Origin: Planctomycetota bacterium
Lineage (GTDB): Bacteria; Planctomycetota; JAJSAM01; JAJVHW01
Length of the DNA stretch: 64,000 nt
NCBI GenBank assembly: GCA_021414065.1
Contig: JAIOPE010000063.1
Location: 1-64,000, forward strand
Direction: 5' to 3'
The notes under the pieces were generated by a model. The model made no database searches. It worked only from the letters and a program-made list of their open reading frames with translations, and had not been told where the DNA came from. This document shows, piece by piece, positions 46,426 through 55,033 of the stretch (position 1 is the stretch's first letter; each line of letters starts with the position of its first letter). A program made the position numbers and the translations under genes.

Positions 46426-47669
46426 TCGCGCCCGACCTGCTCCCGCTCGCCCGGCCGATCGCGTCGCTCCGCGAGGACCCGCAGAACGCGCGCAAGCACA
46501 ACAAGCGGAACCTCGCCGCGATCGCGACGTCGCTGTCCGAATTCGGGCAGCGGAAGCCGGTCGTCGCGCTCGCGGACGGAACCGTGATCGCCGGGAACGG
46601 CACGCTTGCGGCGGCGAAGTCGCTGGGGTGGACGGAGATCGCCGTCGCGACGTTCGAGGACGAAGCGAAGGCGAAGGCCTACGCGATTGCAGACAACCGC
46701 GCGGGCGAACTCGCCTCCTGGGACGACGACCTCCTCGCGCAGGCGCTCTCTGGGATCGACGAGTCGCTCCGCGCCGCGTGCGGGTTCAGCTCGGCGGAGC
46801 TCGAGCGGCTCTGCAAGGCTGCGAGCGGCGGCGGCGATCCCGACGAGGTGCCCGAGGCGCCCGCGGAGCCGACGGCGAAGCGGGGCGACCTCTTCATCCT
46901 CGGCCGCCACCGGCTCCTCTGCGGCGACTCGACGAACGCCGAAGACGTGCGCCGCGTGCTCGAGGGCGCCACGCCGCGGCTCCTCCTCACGGACCCGCCG
47001 TACGGGGTCTCGCTCGACATGGAGTGGCGCGACCGCGCGGGGCTGAACGGACTCGGGCCCGCGGAGTCCTCGTACCTCCAGCGCAGCGAGGGCCACAAGA
47101 ACACGGCCATCTCGGGCGACACGAAGGCCGACTGGAGCGACGCGTTCGAGTTGGTTCCTTCCCTCGACACCGCGTACGTCTGGCACGCCTCCGCCTTCTC
47201 GATCGAGGTCGGGTCGGGCCTCCGCCGCATCGGCTTCGAGCTGAAGCAGCAGATCATCTGGCGGAAGCCGCACTTCGTCCTCAGCCGCCAGCACTACCAC
47301 TGGCAGCACGAGCCCTGCTGGTACGCGCGGAAGGACGGCGCGGCCAAGTTCCGCGGCTCGCGCGACCAGTCGACGATCTGGGACGCCGCCTCGCCCAAGA
47401 TGCTCATGAACCCCGCCGGCGAGCGCGAGGAGAAGGTCGACCACCCGACGCAGAAGCCGGTCGCCCTCTACGCGCGGCCGATCGAGAACCACCTGGAGCC
47501 GGGCGAGGCGTTCTACGAGCCCTTCGGCGGCTCGGGCTCCGGCATCGCCGCGGCCGAGACGACGGGTCGTCGCTGCTTCGCGATCGAACTCGACCCGAAG
47601 TACGTCGACGTGATCGTCGCCCGATGGGAGCGGCTCTCGGGCCAGAAGGCCGAACGGAGGACGGCGTGA
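46422..47669 (+). CDS. ParB-domain DNA methyltransferase
   Basis: 415 residues from GTG 46422. Residues 8-110 are a ParB/Srx domain (SLREDPQNARKHNKRNLAAI, DGTVIAGNGTLAAAKSLGW). Residues 155-415 are an N6-adenine or N4-cytosine methyltransferase with catalytic LLLTDPPYGVSL (DPPY near 191), a long target-recognition part, KVDHPTQKPVAL and FYEPFGGSGSGIAAAE (S-adenosylmethionine loop) plus FAIELDPKYVDVI. This ParB-methyltransferase combination is common in phages and usually protects phage DNA from host restriction; no partner nuclease is next to it. Confidence 0.92.
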   Translation: MIAPDLLPLARPIASLREDPQNARKHNKRNLAAIATSLSEFGQRKPVVALADGTVIAGNGTLAAAKSLGWTEIAVATFEDEAKAKAYAIADNRAGELASWDDDLLAQALSGIDESLRAACGFSSAELERLCKAASGGGDPDEVPEAPAEPTAKRGDLFILGRHRLLCGDSTNAEDVRRVLEGATPRLLLTDPPYGVSLDMEWRDRAGLNGLGPAESSYLQRSEGHKNTAISGDTKADWSDAFELVPSLDTAYVWHASAFSIEVGSGLRRIGFELKQQIIWRKPHFVLSRQHYHWQHEPCWYARKDGAAKFRGSRDQSTIWDAASPKMLMNPAGEREEKVDHPTQKPVALYARPIENHLEPGEAFYEPFGGSGSGIAAAETTGRRCFAIELDPKYVDVIVARWERLSGQKAERRTA

Positions 47670-48106
47670 AGCGCATCTTCGTCTGCTCGCCCTACCGCGG
47701 CGACGTCGCTGCGAACGTCGAGATCGCGCGCGCTGCGTGCCGCGAAGTGCTCCGCGCGGGCGACGCGCCCTTAGTGCCGCACCTTCTCTACCCGGACGTC
47801 CTCGACGACGACGTCCCCGCGGAGCGCTCGCTCGGGATCGAGGCCGGGCGGTGCTGGCTCGCCATGGCGAACGAGGTTCTCGTCGTCGGACCGATCACGG
47901 CCGGCATGCGCGAGGAGATCGCGACCGCCGAGGCCCTCGGCATCCCCGTGCGCTACGCCGCCCAGCCCGCGAAGCCGTCGGTCCAGGAGCGTGGCGGGAT
48001 TGTCGCGTGGCTGCGGGGCGTCCTGCCTGCGGCGTGGGACGACCGCGCAGCGCTGGCCGCGATCGCGCTCGTGGTCCTCGGCTTCCTCTTCTGCCCGGGG
48101 CGATGA
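47666..48106 (+). CDS. DUF7768/DUF4406-like phage protein
   Basis: 146 residues from GTG 47666. RIFVCSPYRGDVAANVEIAR, ACREVLRAGDAPLVPHLLYP and VLVVGPITAGMREEI are the family signature, similar to nucleoside 2-deoxyribosyltransferase-like folds. The C-terminus adds a hydrophobic segment (ALAAIALVVLGFLFC), so it may be membrane-tethered. Possible role in nucleotide metabolism. Overlap with the terminase start is ATGA. Confidence 0.7.
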   Translation: MKRIFVCSPYRGDVAANVEIARAACREVLRAGDAPLVPHLLYPDVLDDDVPAERSLGIEAGRCWLAMANEVLVVGPITAGMREEIATAEALGIPVRYAAQPAKPSVQERGGIVAWLRGVLPAAWDDRAALAAIALVVLGFLFCPGR

Positions 48107-49908
48107 CCGCGCGCCGCCGTCGCCGTCCCGCGCCGCCCCCGGCGAACTGGTGGGGCGAGGGCCCGCCGCCATGGGAGCGATGGCCCGGCGCGTCGCTGCG
48201 CCTCGACGACCGCGGGGGTCGCTACCACTTCGACGCCGCGGCGGCGGACCAGGCGTGCGACTTCTTCCCGACCTACCTGCGCCACGTGAAGGGCGACTTC
48301 GCGGGTCGGCCCTTCGAACTCCTCCCCTGGCAGCGGGACCTCATCGTCCGTCCGCTCTTCGGATGGAAGCGCGCGGACGGGACGCGCCGCTTCCGGAAGG
48401 CGTTCCTCGAGGTCGGGAAGAAGAACGGGAAGTCGGGCCTCGCCTCGGGGATGGGCCTGCTCCTCGCTTTCGGCGACGACGAGCCGGGCGCCGAGGTCTA
48501 CGCGGCGGCGGCCGACAGGGACCAGGCGCGGATCGTGTTCGGCGACGCCGCCGTCATGGCCCGCGAGAACCCGGACTTCCTCCGCGCGGCGGACGTCACG
48601 GTGCTCCGCAACGCGATCGTCCAGACCGCGACGAACTCGACCTTCAAGGCGGTCTCCTCCGAGGTCGGGACGAAGCACGGCTTCAACGTGCATGGCCTGA
48701 TCTTCGACGAGTTCCACACGCAGCGGACGCGCGACCTCTACGACACGCTCTACAAGGGCACGAGCGCGCGGCGCCAGCCGGTCGTCTTCATCATCACGAC
48801 GGCGGGCGACGACCGCGAGTCGATCTGCTACGAGGAGTACGAGTACGCGAAGAAGGTCCGCGACGGCGTGATCGAAGACGAGCAGTACCTCCCGGTGATC
48901 TTCGAGAGCGACCCCGCGGCCGACTGGACCGACGAGCGGACCTGGCGCGCATCGAACCCGTCGCTCGGTGTAACGAAGTCGCTGGAGTACATGCGCGCCG
49001 AGTGCGCCGCGGCCCAGGCGGAGCCCCGGAAGCGGAACAGCTTCCTGCGCCTGGAGCTCAACATCTGGACGGAGAGCCGGACGGTCTGGATCGCACCCGA
49101 GGCGTGGGAGGCGTGCCGGCGGACGGAGCCTGCGACGGACCTCGCGACGCTCGCGTGCTGTGCGGGCCTCGACCTCTCGGCGTCGGCCGACCTTACGGCG
49201 ATCGTCCTGGCGTTCCGCCGACGGGACCGCGCGCGGCCGGCGGAGACGCTCGTCGTCGAACTGCCGCAGGGCGCTGCCGCGGGAACTCCGACGCCGGCCG
49301 CGGCGGGACCGACGCCGAAGGTCGAGCACAGGCTCGTCCTCGACTACGAGGTCGAACTCGTGCCCTACTTCTTCCTCCCGCGCGAGGTCCTCCACGAGCG
49401 CGCGCGGAAGGACCGCGTTCCGTACGACGTGTGGGCCCGCGAGGGCTGGCTCCGCGTCACCGAGGGGAACGTCGTCGATTACGCCGAGGTCTACCGCGTC
49501 GTCCTGGAGGAGATCCGCGCGAAGCACAAGGGCCTCGCGCAGGTCGGCTACGACCCGTGGAACGCGAACCACCTGGCGTCGTCGCTGACCGCGGCGGGCG
49601 TCCAGATGGTCGAGGTCCGCCAGGGCTACGCGTCGCTCTCGGGGCCGTCGAAGCTCTTCGAAGCGCTCGTGCGCTCGCGCCGGATCCGCCACGACGGGAA
49701 TCCCGTCATGCGATGGTGCGTGGCGAACTGCGAGGTCGCGTCCGACCCGGCCGGGAACATCAAGCCGGTGAAGCCCGGCGGAGCGGCGCAGGGGACGCGG
49801 CGGATCGACGGCGTCGTCGCCGCGGTGACGGCGATTTCGCGGCTCATGGTGTTGCCGGACCGGCCGGCCTCGCCGTACGCTCACCGGGGCGTGCGCACGG
49901 TCGGCTGA
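48103..49908 (+). CDS. Terminase large subunit
   Basis: 601 residues from ATG 48103. Packaging motor ATPase and nuclease. ATPase domain: an adenine-binding PFELLPWQRDLIVRPLFGW, a Walker A-like VGKKNGKSG near residue 105, Walker B LIFDEFH near 200, and coupling FIITTAGDDRES. The nuclease domain begins with CAGLDLSASADLTAIVL (first Asp near 355) and includes QVGYDPWNANHLA and VVAAVTAISRL at the end. The family is the HK97/YmfN type. Complete. The normal next gene (portal) is 8.4 kb away because of inserted cargo. Confidence 0.95.
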   Translation: MTARRRRRPAPPPANWWGEGPPPWERWPGASLRLDDRGGRYHFDAAAADQACDFFPTYLRHVKGDFAGRPFELLPWQRDLIVRPLFGWKRADGTRRFRKAFLEVGKKNGKSGLASGMGLLLAFGDDEPGAEVYAAAADRDQARIVFGDAAVMARENPDFLRAADVTVLRNAIVQTATNSTFKAVSSEVGTKHGFNVHGLIFDEFHTQRTRDLYDTLYKGTSARRQPVVFIITTAGDDRESICYEEYEYAKKVRDGVIEDEQYLPVIFESDPAADWTDERTWRASNPSLGVTKSLEYMRAECAAAQAEPRKRNSFLRLELNIWTESRTVWIAPEAWEACRRTEPATDLATLACCAGLDLSASADLTAIVLAFRRRDRARPAETLVVELPQGAAAGTPTPAAAGPTPKVEHRLVLDYEVELVPYFFLPREVLHERARKDRVPYDVWAREGWLRVTEGNVVDYAEVYRVVLEEIRAKHKGLAQVGYDPWNANHLASSLTAAGVQMVEVRQGYASLSGPSKLFEALVRSRRIRHDGNPVMRWCVANCEVASDPAGNIKPVKPGGAAQGTRRIDGVVAAVTAISRLMVLPDRPASPYAHRGVRTVG

Positions 49909-49944
49909 GACGAAGCCTTGACGGTGTTCGCCCGAGATGGGCCC

Positions 49945-49972
49945 TTGTCATGTTCACGGAATGTGCTATGTT
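49945..49972 (+). promoter_or_regulatory. Promoter of the AbiE-like operon
   Basis: TTGTCA (49945-49950), 16-bp spacer, TATGTT (49967-49972). Expected start near 49979, the centre of the operator palindrome. A second TTGACG at 49918 has no good -10. Confidence 0.7.
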
Positions 49973-50006
49973 CACGTTAACGTGAACACCGATCGCATCG
50001 TGAACA
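49951..50006. promoter_or_regulatory. Four-half-site dyad operator of the AbiE-like operon
   Basis: Half-site TGTTCACG occurs at 49951-49958 and 49969-49976; its reverse complement CGTGAACA at 49981-49988 and 49999-50006. The inner pair forms a perfect 20-bp palindrome (49969-49988) and the outer pair shares exactly the same axis, with 18-bp steps on each side. It covers the -10 box, the spacer and the candidate start codon, so binding would block transcription. Confidence 0.85.
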
Positions 50007-51112
50007 CCCATCCTGCCAGCTCGGAGCGAGCCCTGATCGCGAAGCTCCGCGAGATCCTCTCCGACCTCGCGTGGCCCGCCGAGTTCCTCGCGGAACCGAA
50101 GGGATTCGACGCGCTCGTGAGGCTACGAACCAGCGCGGGCAAGCCCACCGTTCTCCTCATCGAGTGCAAGACTGACATCCGCCCGGCGACCTTCGAGTCC
50201 TGGGCAGAACTGCGGACCGTTCTCGCCGAGAGGCGGCACGGCACCCCGGTGCTGGGCCTGCCGTTCGTCTCTCCGCGGATGGCGGAACTCTGCCAGGCGA
50301 GCGGGTGGAGTTGGTTCGACCTCTCCGGGAACTGCCGCATCGACGTCCCCGGCGTGCTGCACATCGAACGCGCTGGGAACGCGCCGGTCCAGCGCGCTGC
50401 GCGCACCGGCGCGAACCTCGGAAGCGCGGCTGCCGCGCGCGTCCTCAGGGTCCTGCTGAGTACCGCGCACGCACGGCGCTCGTGGACGCAGCGAGACCTC
50501 CAAACCTACAGTTGCTGGCAGTTGGAGGGCGACGCGCCGGTCAGCATCGGGCTGGTCAACAAGGTCGTTCGCCACCTCCGCGAGGAGGGCTTCGTCGAAG
50601 ATGCCGGAGACCGAGGCATCTGCGTGCGTGATCACGCCGGACTCCTGACCGCATGGCGCGCTGCGTACCGCTTCGATCGCCACGAGCGTCGCAGCTACTT
50701 CACCCTGCTCAAGGGGGCTGCGCTGACGCAGGCGCTCTACAAGGTGGCGCTCGGTGCCGCCGACGCGATGGTCTACGCGGCGTTCTCCGCCGCTGAGCGG
50801 CAGGCTCCACACGTGCGCCAACCGAAAACCTGGATCTACGTCAGAGCGCCGTACCTCGATGCGCTCGTTCAGCAGGCCGAGGCGAAGGAGGTCGACTCCG
50901 GGGAGAACCTAGTCATCCTCGTTCCAGAGGACTCGGGGGTCTTCCTCTCCTTCGAGGCCGACTCGTTCGTCGGGGACCGGACCATCGGCTGCACCGATCC
51001 GGTGCAGACCTACGTCGATCTCGCGCATTGTGGCGGTCGCGGCGAGGAGGCGGCGCAGGCGCTGCTCGAGCAGCGGATCCTGCGCGTGTGGAAAGCAGCC
51101 GGCGTCGCGTGA
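49982..51112 (+). CDS. AbiEi-like antitoxin/regulator of a type IV toxin-antitoxin system
   Basis: 376 residues if GTG 49982 is the start (370 from GTG 50000); the frame is open to 49937, but the promoter makes those codons unlikely. N-terminal domain ALIAKLREILSDLAWPAEFL, TVLLIECKTDIRPATFESW (an E-x-K nuclease-like strand) and WFDLSGNCRIDVPG, followed by a winged HTH (WTQRDLQTYSCW, SIGLVNKVVRHLREEGFVED), then a conserved C-terminal alpha/beta domain. This order is typical of proteins annotated as AbiEi-like antitoxins. It probably binds the operator in front of it and represses its own operon. The stop overlaps the toxin start (GTGA). Confidence 0.8.
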   Translation: MNTDRIVNTHPASSERALIAKLREILSDLAWPAEFLAEPKGFDALVRLRTSAGKPTVLLIECKTDIRPATFESWAELRTVLAERRHGTPVLGLPFVSPRMAELCQASGWSWFDLSGNCRIDVPGVLHIERAGNAPVQRAARTGANLGSAAAARVLRVLLSTAHARRSWTQRDLQTYSCWQLEGDAPVSIGLVNKVVRHLREEGFVEDAGDRGICVRDHAGLLTAWRAAYRFDRHERRSYFTLLKGAALTQALYKVALGAADAMVYAAFSAAERQAPHVRQPKTWIYVRAPYLDALVQQAEAKEVDSGENLVILVPEDSGVFLSFEADSFVGDRTIGCTDPVQTYVDLAHCGGRGEEAAQALLEQRILRVWKAAGVA

Positions 51113-51948
51113 CCGCTGAACCCCGGACACACCATGACTACGGCGAGCGCGAGATCGAAGCCGCGCGCCGCGTGCTCGTGGACCTCGGCCAGGTGCTCGG
51201 TTCCTTCTTCGAGGACAGCATCGTCGTGGTCGGCGGCTGGGTGCCCGACCTGCTCCTGCCGGACGCCGAGGAACCTCACATCGGGAGCATCGACGTCGAC
51301 CTCGCCCTCGACGCGGACAAGCTGCGCGACGGCCGCTACGCCGAGATCGTGAAGTCTCTCCTGGCGACGCGGCGCTACGAGCAGAGCGACGAGCAGTTCA
51401 AGCTCAAGGCGCGCGTCGACCTCGGCGACGGCGGCGCCGTCATCGTCGTCGACGTGGACTTCCTGAAGCCGCTGGAAAAGCGGAAGAAGCGGAACTCGCC
51501 ACGGCTGCTCAAGGACTTCCGCCCGCTCGACGCGGCAGGGTGTTCGGCGGCGTTCCGGGATCCCGAGTCGGTGAAGGTCGATGGGCACACGATCTCCGGG
51601 GCAGAGAACAGCGTGAGCGTGCTCGTCGCGGCGATCGAGGACTTCCTCGTCATGAAGTCGTACGCGCTCGCGAAACGCGACAAGCCGAAGGACGCTTACG
51701 ACATCTGTTACTGCCTCGACCAAGTGCCCGACGGCATGGACGCTCTCGCCAGTTCCTGGCGCGAGCGCCGCGAGGATCCGCTCGTCGCCGAAGCGATGGG
51801 TCACCTTCGGGAGAAGTTCGCCTCAGTTGCCGCGTACGGACCTCAGCAGGTCGTTGTCTTCTACGACGCGCCCGCCCGCGAGGAGCGTGACCGGCATGCC
51901 CGCCGCGCCTACGAGCTCGTCACGCGCTTCCTTGGCCTCATCGGCTGA
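51109..51948 (+). CDS. AbiEii-like nucleotidyltransferase toxin
   Basis: 279 residues from GTG 51109. Pol-beta-type nucleotidyltransferase: SIVVVGGWVPDLLL, then HIGSIDVDLAL carrying the two metal-binding aspartates, VDVDFLKPLEKRK with the third acidic residue, and MKSYALAKRDKPKDAYDICYCL with the conserved K-x-D helix of the AbiEii/AbiGii family. Such toxins block growth by nucleotide transfer to tRNA or other targets and can abort infection by other phages. The immediate upstream AbiEi-like gene completes the pair. Probably a superinfection-defence cassette of the prophage. Confidence 0.85.
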   Translation: MTAEPRTHHDYGEREIEAARRVLVDLGQVLGSFFEDSIVVVGGWVPDLLLPDAEEPHIGSIDVDLALDADKLRDGRYAEIVKSLLATRRYEQSDEQFKLKARVDLGDGGAVIVVDVDFLKPLEKRKKRNSPRLLKDFRPLDAAGCSAAFRDPESVKVDGHTISGAENSVSVLVAAIEDFLVMKSYALAKRDKPKDAYDICYCLDQVPDGMDALASSWRERREDPLVAEAMGHLREKFASVAAYGPQQVVVFYDAPAREERDRHARRAYELVTRFLGLIG

Positions 51949-52059
51949 CCGACGGCGAGGCGCGCGACGCGCAACCCGTTCGCGGAACGCATCACGGTTC
52001 GATAGGCTCTGCGAACCGCGTTGCCCGTCCGAGGCAGCGGTCGGCCATCAGGAGTTCCA

Positions 52060-53229
52060 ATGGGTCCACCCGATCAGCGCGAAGTGAGCGACGGCTCGTC
52101 AGGCCGACACTCGATCTGGGGCCGCGTGGTCGACGCGAACGGGAAGGGCGTACCTCGCGCCGAGGTCTACTGGGTCGCGGCCCGCCACGCGGGGAAGGAG
52201 TCCGTCGAGCTCTTCGAGACGCACTGGGTCGCGCTCGCCGACGCTGAGGGGCGCTTCTGGGCACCCGGGCTTCCGTCCGGTCGATGCCTCTTGGTGCCCG
52301 ACTTTCAGCGGATCGCCGTTGCCGGCGACAAGGTGCGCCTCGACCACGCGATGCCGGTGACGCTCCCGCTCCCCGAGGGTGAACTCGTCGTCCCGCTCCC
52401 CTACTCGGGCGCGAGCTTCGTGGTGATCCGCGGGCGAGTCTACGACGAGGCCGACAGGTCGCCGATCGCGGGCCACCTGATGGCCGTCCTGGATCCGGAG
52501 AAACGGGCCGTCGTGCGGCAGATGGTCACCGGGCCCGACGGGTCGTTCGCCTTCGGACTGCTCAGGCCCGGCAAGTACGTCCTCGGTGCGCTCGGTACGT
52601 CGCGCTACCTCGGTGGCGGGAATCCGGTGGAGCTCACCGGCGGACAGACCGTCAACGCGCAAGTGGGACTGCACCGTCGGCCGGCTGGTCCACGGCACAT
52701 CGTCCGCGTGCGCGTCGAGGACGAACTAGGCCTCCCGGTGACAGGAGTGCCTGTGCAGTTCTCGGTGCCGGACATCGAGACGCTCGTCGTGCCGACGGAC
52801 GAAGAGGGGCGCGCGGAGGCCACCGACCTGCCGGAGCGTCCCACCGCCGTCATGGTCGGCGTCATCGAGTTCAGCCCCCGCGGGACCGTGGTGCCGCCGG
52901 GCGATCCCGGCGTTCCCGTCGAGCTGACGATCTCGCTGCAGCGCACCCTGCGGATGCGGGTCGCCGCGCGCGACGCGGAGAGCGGGAAGCTGCTGCGCCA
53001 CGCGAACATTTGCGTGAGCCATGGCGGTGGCGACTACTGGAGCTGGGGTGGAGTTCTGCCGGCACCTGGCGCGCCGGAGAAGGACCACTCGGACGTCGTC
53101 GTCCTGCCCGGACGCGTCACGGTTCGCGCAGAGAGTCCGGGGTACGAGGGCGCGCGGCAGGAGGTCGAGGTCACGTCCGGGATGGACGCGCCGTCGGTCA
53201 CGCTCGATCTCGTGCACCGCGAGGCGTAG
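52060..53229 (+). CDS. Carboxypeptidase-regulatory-domain repeat protein
   Basis: 389 residues from ATG 52060, which follows an AGGAG five bases upstream. Repeated beta-sandwich domains with the CarboxypepD_reg pattern: IWGRVVDANGKGVPRAEVYW, VIRGRVYDEADRSPIAGHLM, VRVRVEDELGLPVTGVPVQ and MRVAARDAESGKLLRHANI, each followed by an aromatic/Gly turn. No signal peptide, transmembrane segment or protease motif. Such repeats are abundant in Planctomycetota proteins and unusual in a phage packaging region, so it looks like host-derived cargo. Confidence 0.75.
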   Translation: MGPPDQREVSDGSSGRHSIWGRVVDANGKGVPRAEVYWVAARHAGKESVELFETHWVALADAEGRFWAPGLPSGRCLLVPDFQRIAVAGDKVRLDHAMPVTLPLPEGELVVPLPYSGASFVVIRGRVYDEADRSPIAGHLMAVLDPEKRAVVRQMVTGPDGSFAFGLLRPGKYVLGALGTSRYLGGGNPVELTGGQTVNAQVGLHRRPAGPRHIVRVRVEDELGLPVTGVPVQFSVPDIETLVVPTDEEGRAEATDLPERPTAVMVGVIEFSPRGTVVPPGDPGVPVELTISLQRTLRMRVAARDAESGKLLRHANICVSHGGGDYWSWGGVLPAPGAPEKDHSDVVVLPGRVTVRAESPGYEGARQEVEVTSGMDAPSVTLDLVHREA

Positions 53230-53240
53230 GAGGCGGCGGC

Positions 53241-53537
53241 GTGTCGAACACGAGCAAGCTGGTGACTTTCCGCAACGACGACGCCGGGTACCGGCGATGG
53301 CGGCGCGCGCACCCGCGCGGCTACGTGCTCAACCTCTTCGGTGGCGCGGACGCGCGCGAGAACGTGCTTCATCGCGCTTCGTGCGACGACTTGACTCCGA
53401 AGCTGATCAACCAGTCCACGACATCGGTGCCGAAGGTGTGCAGCGACGACCGCACGGCCATCGATGCCGAAGCCGATCAGCTTCGCGGCGGGCGGGACCG
53501 CTGGACGATCTGCGACCACTGCTTCCGCTGGGCGTAG
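53241..53537 (+). CDS. Small conserved hypothetical protein (98 aa)
   Basis: GTG 53241 follows AGGAGGCGG. VTFRNDDAGYRRWRRAHPRGYVLNLFGG and ENVLHRASCDDL resemble a widespread family of small bacterial proteins that start with a phage-like FxxDDxxYxxWxxxxPxGYVLN pattern. Two CxxC-like cysteines occur near the end (CDHC). Function unknown; the family often sits near mobile or defence genes. Confidence 0.7.
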   Translation: MSNTSKLVTFRNDDAGYRRWRRAHPRGYVLNLFGGADARENVLHRASCDDLTPKLINQSTTSVPKVCSDDRTAIDAEADQLRGGRDRWTICDHCFRWA

Positions 53538-53588
53538 CGACGTCAACGCTGACTGGAATGAGCCTGCCGCCGCCGCAGAGTCGGCGAG

Positions 53589-53740
53589 ATGCCCGCATCG
53601 GCCAGCCCCCGCTCGATCACGTCGCGCCTGCGCTCGGCAGTCCGCGCCTTCCTGCTCTCCGACGAGCCGCCGGAGTGGTTCTGGAAGGGGACGGGCGTTG
53701 GCCGGCCGTCGCTCTCGGGCGTCACCGTCACTGACCAGAC
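53589..53740 (+). pseudogene. Orphaned 5' fragment of the phage portal gene
   Basis: The first 51 codons (MPASASPRSITSRLRSAV.. to VTVTDQT) match the N-terminus of the portal protein at 58286, at roughly 80% DNA identity, including about 35 bp before the ATG (53554 versus 58251). Homology stops at GACCAGAC (53733-53740), the same eight bases as at 58430-58437. This is what remains of the original gene to the left of the inserted element. Confidence 0.85.
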
Positions 53741-53850
53741 AGCTCGTCGTCGGGGACGGGAACGTGACCGTGACCGAGATTTGGAACGCCGCGCTGGCCG
53801 GGCGCGTGGAGAACGTCATGCGTCCCTACATCGAGGCGATGACGGCGTGA
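53741..53850 (+). pseudogene. AbiEi-like antitoxin C-terminal fragment
   Basis: The frame ends TEIWNAALAGRVENVMRPYIEAMTA, similar to the C-terminal end of a different AbiEi family than the intact one at 49982. It starts exactly at the portal junction with no start codon and is followed in GTGA overlap by an AbiEii-like remnant. Confidence 0.5.
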
Positions 53851-54096
53851 AGCCCACGGGCGGCGTGCGCCGCGCGCTTCTCGGGGTCGCCATGGCGCGC
53901 GGCGGCCGTCCCAGCGCGCCCTCGATCGCTACGCCGCCGAGGGTTTCCTCCGGCGACTGGAGGCGCGCCGTACCGGAAGCAGTTCGTGCTGAAGGGGGCG
54001 ATGCTCCTCGCAGCGTGGGGACGCGATGCCTACCGCGCGACGAACGACGTTGACTTCCACTCCTCCGGCGACGCTGTTCTCGAGGACGACGTGGGC
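53847..54096 (+). pseudogene. Frameshifted AbiEii toxin remnant
   Basis: Segments in three frames: MKPTGGVRRALLGVAMARG from GTG 53847, then RALDRYAAEGFLRRLEA, then PYRKQFVLKGAMLLAAWGRD and ATNDVDF. This is the N-terminal part of the AbiEii nucleotidyltransferase family (the FVLKGA and DVDF motifs) interrupted by frameshifts and cut before the rest of the domain. It abuts the ParB gene at 54098. Confidence 0.65.
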
Positions 54097-54097
54097 G

Positions 54098-55033
54098 TTA
54101 CGATACGTGCTTGCCTTGCTCCTGCGGATTCTCATCCGGCGCGTCGTTCGTGAGGTCGACGGTCTCCACGATCCGGCCGAGCTCCGCCAGAAGGTCCGGG
54201 CACTTGCGCGACAGGTACTTGACCACGGCTGCGCTGTCCAGGAGGCGCCGCACGTAGCCGACGGCCACGACCAGCTTGAGCACGTTCTGTCCGTGGGCCT
54301 TCTCGATGCCGCGGAAGTCCGTCTCCAGGGTCTGCGTCTCGCGCTCCATGCGCGCGATGTCCTCGGGCGTGAGGCCCTTGACCTCTTTGGGCGAGGCCTG
54401 ATCGACAAGCTGCTTCTGTGCCGTGGCGGCGATCAGGCACTTCGCGTACGCCACGGTGAAGTTGCGCGAGGAGATCATGAGTTCGGCCATCTGCATCTGC
54501 CGCATGGGCGCCGCGCGGCGGATCTCCCGGAGGGCGCCCGGACGGACAGGGTGGTTGCGCAGCAGCGCGACGGCCTCGGCGCAGATCCCTTCCAAGAGGT
54601 CGCGCTTGTTGCGGATCGCGGCCACGTCGAGACTCAGCGCCTTCGCCATGCGCTCCTCGGAGACCCCGCTGTCCAGGGCCTTGAGGAGCATGAAGTGCTC
54701 CTGGATCGCGGAGATCTGGCTGACCTTGTGGTTGTAGGTGAAGCCCTCGTCGTCGGTCGAGACGAGGCAGAGCACCTCGGTCCTGCCCATGGCCTTCAGC
54801 GCGTCGTGTCGCAGATGGCCGTCCAGGAGAACGTACCGCGCCGCCTCGCCCCGGGTTCCCTTCTGCGGGTAGACCACCAGCGGCTCGATCATCCCCAGCT
54901 CTTGAATCGAGGAGACGATCTGCTCGTACTTCCTCGACTTCTTGATGCTGTCGGGCACCGCGCGCACCGGCAGGATCGAGGCGACCGGGAGCAACCGGGC
55001 CTGCGTCTCGAAGGCGATCCTCACCTGGCCCAT
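54098..55033 (-). CDS. ParB/RepB-type protein (second of pair)
   Basis: 311 residues from ATG 55033, which overlaps the previous stop. ParB N-terminal domain: VASILPVRAVPDSIKKSRKYEQIV, MIEPLVVYPQKG, YVLLDGHLRHDALKAMG (DGHLR loop). A middle helical region contains a typical HTH-like stretch (MAKALSLDVAAIRNKRDLLEG) and a C-terminal plasmid-partition RepB-like domain. Likely DNA-binding. It forms an operon with the two upstream genes (ParB and recombinase) on the minus strand. Confidence 0.85.
   Translation of the reverse strand: MGQVRIAFETQARLLPVASILPVRAVPDSIKKSRKYEQIVSSIQELGMIEPLVVYPQKGTRGEAARYVLLDGHLRHDALKAMGRTEVLCLVSTDDEGFTYNHKVSQISAIQEHFMLLKALDSGVSEERMAKALSLDVAAIRNKRDLLEGICAEAVALLRNHPVRPGALREIRRAAPMRQMQMAELMISSRNFTVAYAKCLIAATAQKQLVDQASPKEVKGLTPEDIARMERETQTLETDFRGIEKAHGQNVLKLVVAVGYVRRLLDSAAVVKYLSRKCPDLLAELGRIVETVDLTNDAPDENPQEQGKHVS

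Noticed and set aside
53464-54053. Continuous ORFs across the portal fragment and the AbiE remnants
   Set aside because: They join unrelated pieces in different frames; the recognisable parts are fragments, so pseudogenes were called instead.
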